Origin: Spirosoma utsteinense
GTDB lineage: Bacteria > Bacteroidota > Bacteroidia > Cytophagales > Spirosomataceae
Direction: 5' to 3'
Length of the DNA stretch: 64,000 bases
Assembly (NCBI RefSeq): GCF_014282275.1
Contig: NZ_VFIA01000023.1
Location: 35,959 to 99,958 of the forward strand
Of the stretch, positions 17,666 to 26,499 are shown piece by piece; the first letter of the stretch is position 1, and every line of letters begins with the position of its first letter. Under the pieces are notes generated by a model. The model did not search any database and was not told where the DNA came from. It saw nothing but the letters and a program-made list of their open reading frames with translations. Both the position numbers and the translations under genes were made by a program.

Positions 17666-20600
17666 ATGACAAAAAGTAACGCTGAGATACATGAAAACCT
17701 TCTTTGGTATAAAGATGCTATTATATATGAGTTGCACATTAAAGCCTTCCGCGACGGAAACGGCGACGGGATCGGCGATTTTCAGGGGCTACTCGAAAAG
17801 TTAGATTACCTCCAGGAGTTAGGGGTTACGGCCATCTGGCTACTGCCCTTTTATCCGTCGCCCCTGCGCGATGATGGCTATGACATTGCTGATTACTACA
17901 CCATCAACCCGTCTTACGGGACCATCGAGCAGTTTAAAACGCTGCTGGAAGAGGCCCACCAGCGTAATCTGAAAGTCATTACAGAGCTGGTAATCAATCA
18001 CTCGTCCGATCAGCATCCCTGGTTTCAGCGCGCCCGGCGTGCGCCCAAAGGGTCGCCCGAACGGGATTACTACGTCTGGACCGACGACCCGACGCAATTC
18101 AAGGATGTCCGGATTATCTTTCAGGACTTCGAAACGTCTAACTGGACCTGGGACCCCGAAGCCCAGCAGTATTACTGGCACCGTTTCTTCTACCACCAGC
18201 CCGATCTGAACTATGACAGCCCGCTCGTGCAGAGCGAAGTGTTCAAAATGATCGACTACTGGTGTGAACTGGGCGTCGATGGGTTTCGCCTGGATGCCGT
18301 TCCCTATTTATTCGAACGCGAAGGTACCAATGGCGAGAACCTGCCTGAGACGCATGCGTTCCTGAAAAAGCTCCGTAAACACATCGACGATCATTTTCCC
18401 AGCGTCGTGTTTCTAGCCGAAGCCAATATGTGGCCCGAAGATTCGGCTTCGTATTTTGGCGATGGCGACGAGTGCCACATGAACTACCATTTTCCGGTAA
18501 TGCCCCGTATGTTCATGGCCCTGCAAATGGAAGACCGGTATCCGATCACCGATATCTTCGACCAGACACCGGCTATTCCGGATACGTGCCAGTGGGCTAT
18601 TTTCCTGCGTAACCACGACGAACTGACCCTCGAAATGGTTACCGACGAAGAGCGGGACTACATGTACAAGACTTACGCTCAGGACCCGAAAGCAAAAATA
18701 AACCTGGGTATCCGGCACCGGCTGTCGCCACTGATGGGCAACAACCGCAAGAAGATAGAACTGCTCAACAGCCTCCTGTTCTCCCTGCCCGGTACGCCCG
18801 TTATCTACTACGGCGACGAAATCGGGATGGGCGATAACGTTTACCTGGGCGACCGGGACGGGGTGCGTACGCCTATGCAGTGGTCACCGGACCGGAATGC
18901 CGGCTTCTCAAGTACGAATCCGCAGAAACTCTACCTGCCTACCGTGCTCGACCCGGAATATCACTATGAATCGGTCAATGTAGAAACCCAGCGACGCAAT
19001 ACCTCCTCGCTGTTCTGGTTCATGAAACGCATGATCAACCTGCGCAAGATGCACAAGGCGTTTGGGCGGGGAGACCTGGTGTTTCTGAACGTCGAAAACT
19101 CCAAAGTGCTGGCGTTTACGCGGACCTACGAAGACGAAACGCTGCTGATCGTTATCAACCTGTCGAAATACGCTCAGCCAGCGGAGGTAGAACTGAAGGG
19201 TTTCAAAGGCTATGTGCCGGTCGAAGTATTCAGCAAAAATGCGTTCCCAGCCGTTTCCGACACCGAAGCCTACTTTTTTACCCTCGCTCCCCACGATTAC
19301 CAGTGGTTCGTTCTGGAGAAAACAGGTGCCGGAGCCGTCAATGCCGACACGCTGCCATCGGTACAGATTGCTGGCTGGGATCAGTTACTAAGCGGCCGGA
19401 ACCGCCAGACGCTGGAAACGGACGTGCTGCCGGACTATCTGCCGAAAACAGACTGGTTCAACGGCAAGGGGCAGGTGCTACACGGCATTTCCATCGTGAA
19501 CCACGCTACACTGCCGCTAGCTGAAGGGTCAGCGTATGTATTGCTGATCGAGGTTTCGTATGAACGGGGACTGCCCGAACTCTTCCAGTTGGTGGTGGCG
19601 TTTGCGGGCGAGTCGGCAGCTACAAAGTTGAGCGAAAACTGCCCGCAGTCTGTGTTGGCAACGCTGAACGTTGGTGCTGAGACGGGTGTGCTGTGCGATG
19701 GTCTGTACATGGCCGTTGTTCAGCAGGCTTTCCTGATGAATCTGACCAGGAAAGGTGCCGGCCGGGCAAATAACCTTACGTTCCAGAGCGTTCCGGCGCT
19801 GGATACCTATGTTGAGGAGCATCCGGACATAAAGTCGAAACTGATTCCCAACGGTCCCGGCTATGCATCGATCAGTTACGATTACAGCTTCCTGCTGAAA
19901 CTGTACCGGAAAGTCGACCGGTCGATCAACCCCGATACCGAAATTACGCGCTTCCTTTCAGAAACGGCCCACTTCAAGTCTATTCCAGCCTTTGCCGGTG
20001 CCCTGGAAATGACGACGGCCGACAAGCCGGTTATGTTGGGAACCATGCAGGAAATGGTTGATAATCACGGCGACGGGAAAGGCTACGTGCTGGAACGGAT
20101 CAACAATTACATCGAGCGAATACTGGCGCGTGACAAAGAACAGCTCGCGCTGGCTATAGACACCTCGCCGGGGACGCTGGTAGAACCGGTTGCGTTTGCC
20201 GATCTGCCCTTTGAAACGCAGGAGCTGCTGGGCAACCGGGCCGCTGATCAGGCGCGGTTGTTGGGTATCCGGATCGGACAAATGCACAAAGCGCTGGCTT
20301 CCAGTAAGTCGCAGAAGGATTTTGCGCCGGAAGATTTTTCGCTTCACTACCAGCGTTCGCTTTTCTCGGGATTGCAGTCGCTGGTTCGCGAGAGCCACCA
20401 GATTCATAAAGGAGCGCTGGCATCGCTCCCTCCCGACGTTCGGCAGCAGGTAGAACAGCTGATGGAGCAGAAAGAAAGGGTACTGACCACCCTCCGGCGG
20501 ATCTACAGCAAGAAGCTGGATACCACCAAGATTCGTATTCATGGTGATCTGAAGCTGGAGAAGATCATGGTCACCGGCCGGGATATTGCCATCCAGGATT

Positions 20601-20983
20601 TTGGTGGTGACCCCGCCCGTAGTTACAGTGAACGTCAGCTGAAGCGTTCACCGCTGCGCGACGTAGCGTCCATGATTCATTCGTTCTACTACACCACCTA
20701 CGAAGGTTTCCTGTACAACAATCAGGTACCGCAGGAGGAGACGTTACGGCTGCTGCCCTTCGCCGAATTCTGGGTGAATTCTATGAGGGGATTCTTCGTG
20801 AAAGCGTATCTGGAAACGGTTAGAGACAGTTCGTTTGTGCCAAAAGAGCCTGAAGAACAGCAAATGATGCTCGAAACGTATCTGCTCGAAAAGGCGGTTT
20901 CCAGCCTGACGTATGAACTCAGCCACCGTCCCGACTGGGTACGGGTACCGTTGCAGATCATCAAATCAGTAATGGATAAGTAA
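17666..20983 (+). CDS. treS: Trehalose synthase (maltose glucosylmutase) fused to maltokinase
   Basis: 1105 residues. Residues 1 to about 550 are a GH13 trehalose synthase with all catalytic residues: nucleophile D210 (VDGFRLDAVPY), acid E252 (FLAEANMWPED) and D318 (FLRNHDEL). It interconverts maltose and trehalose. From about 575 there is a maltokinase-type domain with IRIHGDLKLEK (catalytic D961) and IQDFGGDPAR, which makes maltose-1-phosphate from maltose and ATP. In the GlgE pathway that product feeds alpha-glucan synthesis, but no glgE lies in this window. A 25-nt-armed inverted repeat follows the stop. Confidence 0.95.
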   Translation: MTKSNAEIHENLLWYKDAIIYELHIKAFRDGNGDGIGDFQGLLEKLDYLQELGVTAIWLLPFYPSPLRDDGYDIADYYTINPSYGTIEQFKTLLEEAHQRNLKVITELVINHSSDQHPWFQRARRAPKGSPERDYYVWTDDPTQFKDVRIIFQDFETSNWTWDPEAQQYYWHRFFYHQPDLNYDSPLVQSEVFKMIDYWCELGVDGFRLDAVPYLFEREGTNGENLPETHAFLKKLRKHIDDHFPSVVFLAEANMWPEDSASYFGDGDECHMNYHFPVMPRMFMALQMEDRYPITDIFDQTPAIPDTCQWAIFLRNHDELTLEMVTDEERDYMYKTYAQDPKAKINLGIRHRLSPLMGNNRKKIELLNSLLFSLPGTPVIYYGDEIGMGDNVYLGDRDGVRTPMQWSPDRNAGFSSTNPQKLYLPTVLDPEYHYESVNVETQRRNTSSLFWFMKRMINLRKMHKAFGRGDLVFLNVENSKVLAFTRTYEDETLLIVINLSKYAQPAEVELKGFKGYVPVEVFSKNAFPAVSDTEAYFFTLAPHDYQWFVLEKTGAGAVNADTLPSVQIAGWDQLLSGRNRQTLETDVLPDYLPKTDWFNGKGQVLHGISIVNHATLPLAEGSAYVLLIEVSYERGLPELFQLVVAFAGESAATKLSENCPQSVLATLNVGAETGVLCDGLYMAVVQQAFLMNLTRKGAGRANNLTFQSVPALDTYVEEHPDIKSKLIPNGPGYASISYDYSFLLKLYRKVDRSINPDTEITRFLSETAHFKSIPAFAGALEMTTADKPVMLGTMQEMVDNHGDGKGYVLERINNYIERILARDKEQLALAIDTSPGTLVEPVAFADLPFETQELLGNRAADQARLLGIRIGQMHKALASSKSQKDFAPEDFSLHYQRSLFSGLQSLVRESHQIHKGALASLPPDVRQQVEQLMEQKERVLTTLRRIYSKKLDTTKIRIHGDLKLEKIMVTGRDIAIQDFGGDPARSYSERQLKRSPLRDVASMIHSFYYTTYEGFLYNNQVPQEETLRLLPFAEFWVNSMRGFFVKAYLETVRDSSFVPKEPEEQQMMLETYLLEKAVSSLTYELSHRPDWVRVPLQIIKSVMDK

Positions 20984-20996
20984 CACGCGCTGGTAG

Positions 20997-21063
20997 AACA
21001 GAAGGTCGATCGGACGAATGCCATTACCTGGAGTAATAGCATTCGTCCGATCGACCTTCTGTT
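20997..21063. terminator. Bidirectional terminator between treS and the TreZ-like gene
   Basis: Perfect 25-nt arms at 20997-21021 and 21039-21063 with a 17-nt loop, itself carrying a short ATTAC/GTAAT stem. It sits between two converging stop codons (20983 and 21070). The outer arms have AACAG/CTGTT ends, giving only a weak T run. Confidence 0.75.
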
Positions 21064-21069
21064 TGTTCC

Positions 21070-22812
21070 CTATTGCCGGGCTTTATACACCACGATCGAC
21101 TCAGGCTGTAGCGTGAGGGTATCAGCGTTGGACAGAGAATCCGGTGAGGCAGCGGGCCCCGACCAGCGGGGGTCAGCCGAGTCCAGCAGTTTTTGCCATT
21201 CCCTGTCGAGTGCCGGCAAGGTGATCGCCTGCGGATCGGCCGAGAAATTCATCAGACAAACAATATCGTTTTTAGCATGCCAGCGGTGTAAAAGCATCGT
21301 CTGTTGTTCTTTGTGCTGGATAACAGCTACTTCTTTCGGGTTCAGATGGTGAAGCGCCGACTGCTGCCGACGCAGACTCGTGAGCGCCTGGTAGTATTCG
21401 AACAGGGTTTTGTTGGGAACCTGATCGAGCATCTCCCAGGGTAAGGCCGGATGGGCTGGGGTATCGCTACGCTTTGACTCAGTCTGCGTCGGCTGGTCCA
21501 GCTCAAACGGGTTCGTAACGCCCCATTCCTCACCCATGAACAGGGTAGGTACGTAGGGGCTGACCATGATGGAACCGGCCATCAGCTTCAGCTGCTCGAA
21601 GCTGATGGTCTGGTCTGAACAGGGGGGAGCTGCTGACGGCGACTTATACGGTTGCGAGAATAACACAAACGACTTGCCTGACGCGGGTTCTGTGTCTGAA
21701 TGCCGGTCGAACGACTCCTGCAAAACCGTTGAAAAAGGCTCATCGTAGAGATAATCTTCCCGGTAGGTTTTGGTCAGGTGTCGGCTGAGTTCGTGTTCCG
21801 CGCAATAAGTAGTATAGCTTTCGCCCTGCCTCATCTGGTCGAGTCCATCGGCCAGCGGGCTGGCTTGCTCATCACCCTGTTCTACCGGCGATGTCAGGTT
21901 CACGCCATTCTCGATGAGCAGGTAATGGTGACGGTTGGTGGTGGTAGACAGTTCATTGGTTTTCTGCCTGATTTCTTTAAGCAGCTGCTCCGGGTTAGAT
22001 AGGGTATGAGCGGCATGCAGGCGGAGGGCGTCTACGTGAAAATCACGGAACCACATCAGGGCATTCTCAACCAGATACCGCCGTCCGGCTTCGCGTTGTG
22101 CCTCGCTGACATAAGTCGGCTTGCCGGGGCGGGGGCTTAGCTTGCGGCTGGAGTAGGTGCGGCAGTCGCTGAAGGTGTCACCCTGGCTGCCGAGGTGATT
22201 ATAGGCCAGGTCCATCACCACCGCTATACCCTTCACGTGGCAGGCGTTGATGAGCTGCTGAAGTTGCGCCGGTCCGCCATACGAAGCCTGCACGGCATAC
22301 AGAAACACCCCATCGGACGACCAGTTGCGGGAGTCCGGAAAGGGCGTCACGGGCCTGATAACAATGGCATTGATGCCTAGCGTTTTCAGGTAACCCAGCT
22401 TCTTCACGACAGCTTTGAAGGTTCCTTCGGGTGTGAAGGTATACGTATCGAGTTCATACAAAATGTACTCGTCGAGGGGCGGGTTGACCCAGCACGACTC
22501 TTCCCAGTAAAACGTGCGGGTGTCGAATGCCTGCGAGGGGCCGTACACACCCTGGGGCTGTGCCAGCGAAGCCGGGTCGGCGTACTCTTTTTCGCCGTCG
22601 ATTACGAACGAGTACAAATCGCCGGGTTTAAGTTGATCGGTCGTGACGGTCCAGTAGCCGGTGTCGTCACTCGCTAAGGGAAGGCTGTGGGCGTCGCCAT
22701 TTACGGAAATAACGACCTGATTCGCACGCGGAGCCCATACCACGACATTCGCTTCCTGTTCGGTGGGGAACGTAACACCGATTGATCGTCTGCTTACTGT
22801 TGTCTGGTTCAT
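21070..22812 (-). CDS. TreZ-like (maltooligosyltrehalose trehalohydrolase family) protein, probably catalytically inactive
   Basis: 580 residues, the usual TreZ length and order: an N-terminal CBM48-like domain (VVVWAPRANQVVISVNG), a GH13 barrel beginning ILYELDTYTFTPEGTF, conserved VVMDLAYNHLGSQGD, ALMWFRDFHVDALRL, TLFMGEEWGV, and a DUF3459-like C-terminus. The nucleophile motif that normally reads RLDAVH is RLHAAH, with His266 encoded by CAT at 22015-22017. The region expected to hold the transition-state Asp (NHDQ) instead reads VLFSQPYKS near 383-391. Only the acid Glu (LLIEN, E301) seems kept. No treY is present in the window. It may be a glucan-binding or regulatory pseudoenzyme. Confidence 0.85.
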   Translation of the reverse strand: MNQTTVSRRSIGVTFPTEQEANVVVWAPRANQVVISVNGDAHSLPLASDDTGYWTVTTDQLKPGDLYSFVIDGEKEYADPASLAQPQGVYGPSQAFDTRTFYWEESCWVNPPLDEYILYELDTYTFTPEGTFKAVVKKLGYLKTLGINAIVIRPVTPFPDSRNWSSDGVFLYAVQASYGGPAQLQQLINACHVKGIAVVMDLAYNHLGSQGDTFSDCRTYSSRKLSPRPGKPTYVSEAQREAGRRYLVENALMWFRDFHVDALRLHAAHTLSNPEQLLKEIRQKTNELSTTTNRHHYLLIENGVNLTSPVEQGDEQASPLADGLDQMRQGESYTTYCAEHELSRHLTKTYREDYLYDEPFSTVLQESFDRHSDTEPASGKSFVLFSQPYKSPSAAPPCSDQTISFEQLKLMAGSIMVSPYVPTLFMGEEWGVTNPFELDQPTQTESKRSDTPAHPALPWEMLDQVPNKTLFEYYQALTSLRRQQSALHHLNPKEVAVIQHKEQQTMLLHRWHAKNDIVCLMNFSADPQAITLPALDREWQKLLDSADPRWSGPAASPDSLSNADTLTLQPESIVVYKARQ

Positions 22813-23269
22813 CCTCTACGAACTATGTTGTTACGGTAAAACAGGTAATCAACCATTTAGTTGGTTACCCGAACGGCCGGTTGTTAGTGAGCGGTACAGA
22901 TACTAAACAAAAAAGCCCTCCGCCCGGATACGTTCCAGGATCAACTGGACAAGCTTCTATAGATTAAAAACAACCAGTAAAAGAGCTGCGGGGGATGGTA
23001 ATCAGTAAGGTCAGTAGTGATGCAAGCATGGCTGTTGGAGTTAGGGGTTCAGGGTCGAACCAGAACAAACTACGCTTTTTCAACGTAGAAAGGACTTAGG
23101 TGAATCTTAGAAAATCCTTAGAAAACTGGAATGTCGCATGCAGATGCTCCCTGATCGCAGTTTTTGCAAGGTTCAATAGTATTTGTGCTGCTTTCTCCGC
23201 TTACGTTCCGTAAACCGTTCTGCCTTTTCGGCCGGTAACTAACGTCCAATCATACATCCGTCGTTCAAC
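22813..23269. promoter_or_regulatory. Divergent control region left of the secreted duplicated-domain protein
   Basis: 457 bp between divergent starts with no supportable gene. It holds the second CTTAGAA repeat (23106-23123) and otherwise unremarkable sequence. No tRNA-like fold, terminator or strong -7 element was recognised. Confidence 0.5.
23106..23123 (+). promoter_or_regulatory. CTTAGAA direct repeat, copy 2
   Basis: CTTAGAA at 23106-23112 and 23117-23123, again 11 bp apart. It is 147 bp upstream of the secreted-protein start and 294 bp upstream of the TreZ-like start. Matching the copy between otsAB and treS suggests shared control of the block. Confidence 0.45.
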
Positions 23270-24085
23270 ATGATCCGTTCTCTGTACCTGACCCTTTTAT
23301 CGCTTAGTGCCTGTCTGTCGATAGCCGTCTCATCCTCCGCTCAAACCAAGGCGTACACCTATCTTATCTACCATAAACTGTCGCCCGGCCTGACCATACA
23401 GGATGCGCTGCCGGTCGAACGCGAGTGGAAAGCCGTTAACCAGGCCTCCGTCGATGAAGGTAACCTGATTGGCTGGTATATGATGGCCAAGCAGATGAGT
23501 TCCAATACCAACCCGACCGAGTACGACTACGTAACGGTCATCGTAACGCCGACGATGAGCATCAAAGGGGCGTCGCCGGCGGGTATGGCGAAAGTATATG
23601 GCGATAGCGTACAGATACGCATGGCCGACCTCCAGAAGCGTGACCGGGCTACGGCACCCGTCGTTAAAATGGAAATATGGGAAACGGTCGATGCCGTGTT
23701 CAGTCCGGACTTTGCGCCCGACAAAACGCCACTCGTCGTGCTCGACTACATCCGGCTCCGCGACCCCGCAGCCGACTGGTTCAGTCTGGTTGGCCCGCTG
23801 AAACGGATAGCTGCCGCCCGGGTTAAGGAGAACGCCATTGGTGGCTGGGATATGTCCCGGCTCGTGGTGCCGAACGGGAGCGAAAAGGGCTACGGTATGG
23901 CCATTGTACAAACCGTTGCTAACCTGAACGTCCTCGCTGGTCCTGCTACGACCGGGGCATCGGCTGAGGGAGACAAGGTGCGGAGTCAGGCCACGCGGAC
24001 TTTCGACGTGGTGCGGCAGGAGGTGTTTCGGCTAACGGAATACACCGCGCGGCCCAAAGCGACGGCGAGTACACAAAAGAAATAG
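23270..24085 (+). CDS. Secreted protein with two related alpha/beta domains, function unknown
   Basis: 271 residues with a signal peptide (MIRSLYLTLLSLSACLSIAVSSSA, cleavage near SSA-Q). The mature part is an internal duplication. Each half has a beta strand opening (YLIYHKLSPG; VVLDYIRLRD), a helix carrying a VEREWKAVNQ- or VGPLKRIAAA-like stretch, then GWYMM or GGWDMS, and a final strand (DYVTVIV; YGMAIVQ). This pattern resembles a ferredoxin-like or dimeric alpha-beta barrel fold, but I do not recognise a named family. It precedes the alpha-galactosidase gene by 106 bp on the same strand. Confidence 0.72.
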   Translation: MIRSLYLTLLSLSACLSIAVSSSAQTKAYTYLIYHKLSPGLTIQDALPVEREWKAVNQASVDEGNLIGWYMMAKQMSSNTNPTEYDYVTVIVTPTMSIKGASPAGMAKVYGDSVQIRMADLQKRDRATAPVVKMEIWETVDAVFSPDFAPDKTPLVVLDYIRLRDPAADWFSLVGPLKRIAAARVKENAIGGWDMSRLVVPNGSEKGYGMAIVQTVANLNVLAGPATTGASAEGDKVRSQATRTFDVVRQEVFRLTEYTARPKATASTQKK

Positions 24086-24191
24086 CTCCTGCCGGTAATA
24101 CAGCCTCGTCTGCCGCCTTTTGTTGCTTTCCGGCTTAACTTGCCGCATCTCAAGACTACCTGCTCATTTGATTCTGTCGACGTTATTGTCT

Positions 24192-26366
24192 ATGCGCTTT
24201 CTGCTCACTTTATTTTCGCTCATTTCCAGTTCGGCGGTTGCCGCAACCATCGACATTCCCATAGAAACCAGCCGGACGGCCCTTGTGTTGCGTGTCGATA
24301 ATGACGGCCACCTGGTGACGGTCCACCACGGGAAACGTTTGCAGCAGACGGCCGAGTATGCCCGCCTGCGGGGTATAACCCACCTGAACGAAGGCTATTC
24401 GGAGTATTATAACTCGGTTTACACGCCTGCGGGGTCACGCAACCTGCTCGAACCGGCTATCCAGGCCACCCACGCCGACGGCAACCCGTCGCTCGATCTG
24501 GTATATGTTCGGCATGAAACCAAACCCGCCGGGACGGGCGTGACGCTGACGACTATTTTGCTGAAGGATCCGCAGTATGCGTTTGAGGTGACGCTGAACT
24601 ACAAGGCCTACCAGAATGAGGACGTGCTGGAAAGCTGGTCGACGATCCGGCATACGGAGAAAAAGGCCGTTCGGTTGCAGAAATATGCCTCGGCCAATCT
24701 GTATCTATCGGCGGGTCAGTATTATCTGACCCACTATCACGGCAACTGGGCCAGCGAGGTGCGTCCCGAAGAGGTTCAGCTAACAGCGGGCATGAAAGTG
24801 ATCGATAGTAAGCTGGGGACGCGCGCACAGATGCTCCAGGCTCCCATGTTTATGCTTTCGCTGAACCAGCCCGCCCAGGAAGAGCAGGGTGAGGTGGTGG
24901 CCGGTACGCTGGCGTGGTCGGGCAATTTTCAGTTTCAGTTTGAAATCGACCCCTACCACAATGTCCGTTTACTGGCCGGGATCAACCCGTATGCATCGGA
25001 GTACACGCTGGAACCGGGCCGCGACTTCACGACACCCGCCCTGATTTACACCTATTCGAACCAGGGTACGGGTGGAGCCAGCCGCAGCCTGCACCGCTGG
25101 GCCAGAAACCACCGGATTCCGCAGGGTACCGGCGACCGGCTTACGCTGCTCAACAACTGGGAAGCCACCCAATTCGACTTCGACGAGCCAAAACTGGTCG
25201 ATCTGTTCAAAGACGGTAAGAAACTCGGCGTCGACCTGTTCCTGTTGGACGATGGCTGGTTTGGCAACAAGTTCCCCCGCAACGACGACAAAGCGGGTCT
25301 GGGCGACTGGCAGGAAAACAAAGCCAAACTGCCCCACGGTCTCGGCTATCTCGTACAGCAGGCCGAAGCGGCTGGTGTGAAATTCGGGATCTGGATTGAG
25401 CCGGAGATGGTCAACCCCAAGAGCGAACTTTACACGAAACACCCCGACTGGGTAATCAAACTGCCGAACCGGCCCGATGCGGTGTTCCGGAATCAGCAGG
25501 TGCTTGACCTGTCGAACCCGAAGGTGCAGGACTTTGTGTACGGGGTAGTCGACGATCTGTTTACGAAAAATCCGAAACTGGCCTATATCAAGTGGGATTG
25601 TAATGCCGTGATTTATAATGCCTATTCGTCGGTCAATCAAACCAGTCACCTGTACGTAGATTACGTGCGGGGCTTATACCGGGTGTTGGAAAAGCTTCGC
25701 GCCAAGTACCCGACCGTACCGATGATGCTGTGCTCGGGGGGCGGGGCGAGAGTCGACTACGGCGCGCTGAAATATTTTACCGAGTACTGGCCCAGCGACA
25801 ACACCAGCCCGGCCGAACGGATATTTATCCAGTACAATTATTCGGCTTTCTTCCCGGCCATCGCCAGTTGCAACCACATTACCGACTGGGGTAATTTTCC
25901 AATCAAGTTCCGTACGGATGTGGCGATGATGGGCAAAATGGGATATGATATTGTCGTGAGCAAGCTGGACGCCAACGATCTGGCTTTCAGTCAGCAGGCG
26001 CTGAAAAATTACGGGCGGCTCAAACCCGTCATCTATCAGGGTGATTTGTTTCGGCTCCAGTCGCCCCATACCAACGATGTGGGGTCGGTTATGTACGTCA
26101 GCGAAAAGCAGGATAAGGCGGTATGGTTTTCGTATCTGATAAACAGCCGTTTCAAAGCTGGTAGCGACTTGCCGCCCATCCGTTTGCGGGGCCTGCAACC
26201 CGGCAAACGGTATACGGTTCAGGAAACGAACCTGATGCCGGGCACAAAATCGCCCATCGATGGCTCGGTCACCTACTCGGGTGATTTCCTGATGACGGTG
26301 GGGCTGAACCCGGCCGTTAACGACCGCCGGACGAGCGTTGTGCTCGAAATTTCCGAAGCCTTGTAA
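24192..26366 (+). CDS. Secreted alpha-galactosidase, GH36
   Basis: The ATG at 24192 is preferred over a TTG at 24120 because it opens a signal peptide (MRFLLTLFSLISSSAVAA). About 724 residues with the GH36/GH-D pattern: LLDDGWFGNKFPRND, FGIWIEPEMVNPKSELY, the nucleophile D469 in YIKWDCNAV, and the acid/base D536 in WPSDNTSPAER. It hydrolyses terminal alpha-1,6-galactose from raffinose-type sugars or galactomannan, in the periplasm or outside the cell. It ends just before a large inverted repeat. Confidence 0.93.
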   Translation: MRFLLTLFSLISSSAVAATIDIPIETSRTALVLRVDNDGHLVTVHHGKRLQQTAEYARLRGITHLNEGYSEYYNSVYTPAGSRNLLEPAIQATHADGNPSLDLVYVRHETKPAGTGVTLTTILLKDPQYAFEVTLNYKAYQNEDVLESWSTIRHTEKKAVRLQKYASANLYLSAGQYYLTHYHGNWASEVRPEEVQLTAGMKVIDSKLGTRAQMLQAPMFMLSLNQPAQEEQGEVVAGTLAWSGNFQFQFEIDPYHNVRLLAGINPYASEYTLEPGRDFTTPALIYTYSNQGTGGASRSLHRWARNHRIPQGTGDRLTLLNNWEATQFDFDEPKLVDLFKDGKKLGVDLFLLDDGWFGNKFPRNDDKAGLGDWQENKAKLPHGLGYLVQQAEAAGVKFGIWIEPEMVNPKSELYTKHPDWVIKLPNRPDAVFRNQQVLDLSNPKVQDFVYGVVDDLFTKNPKLAYIKWDCNAVIYNAYSSVNQTSHLYVDYVRGLYRVLEKLRAKYPTVPMMLCSGGGARVDYGALKYFTEYWPSDNTSPAERIFIQYNYSAFFPAIASCNHITDWGNFPIKFRTDVAMMGKMGYDIVVSKLDANDLAFSQQALKNYGRLKPVIYQGDLFRLQSPHTNDVGSVMYVSEKQDKAVWFSYLINSRFKAGSDLPPIRLRGLQPGKRYTVQETNLMPGTKSPIDGSVTYSGDFLMTVGLNPAVNDRRTSVVLEISEAL

Positions 26367-26380
26367 TAATATCACCACTA

Positions 26381-26467
26381 TACCACCACTACCAGGGGCG
26401 TTGCCCACTGGCAGGGTGCGCAACCCATCCACCCTGCCAGTGGGCAACGCCCCTGGTAGTGGTGGTA
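26381..26467. repeat. Perfect 37-nt inverted repeat, copy of a dispersed element
   Basis: Arms at 26381-26417 and 26431-26467 are exact reverse complements with a 13-nt loop, between convergent aga and deoC. The left arm plus part of the loop, read on the minus strand, gives a 44-nt sequence (GTTGCGCACCCTGCC...GTGGTGGTA) that recurs exactly at about 34697-34740. It therefore belongs to a dispersed repeat family and may also terminate both genes. Confidence 0.85.
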
Positions 26468-26499
26468 TCACGTCAACCGCAGGTATCACGTCAACCGCA
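26464..26499. repeat. Tandem 18-bp duplication across the deoC 3' end
   Basis: The unit GGTATCACGTCAACCGCA occurs exactly at 26464-26481 and 26482-26499. The second copy contains the deoC stop codon (26486-26488) and its last codons; the first copy lies downstream of the gene and abuts the inverted repeat. It looks like a small duplication made when the repeat arrived. Confidence 0.85.
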
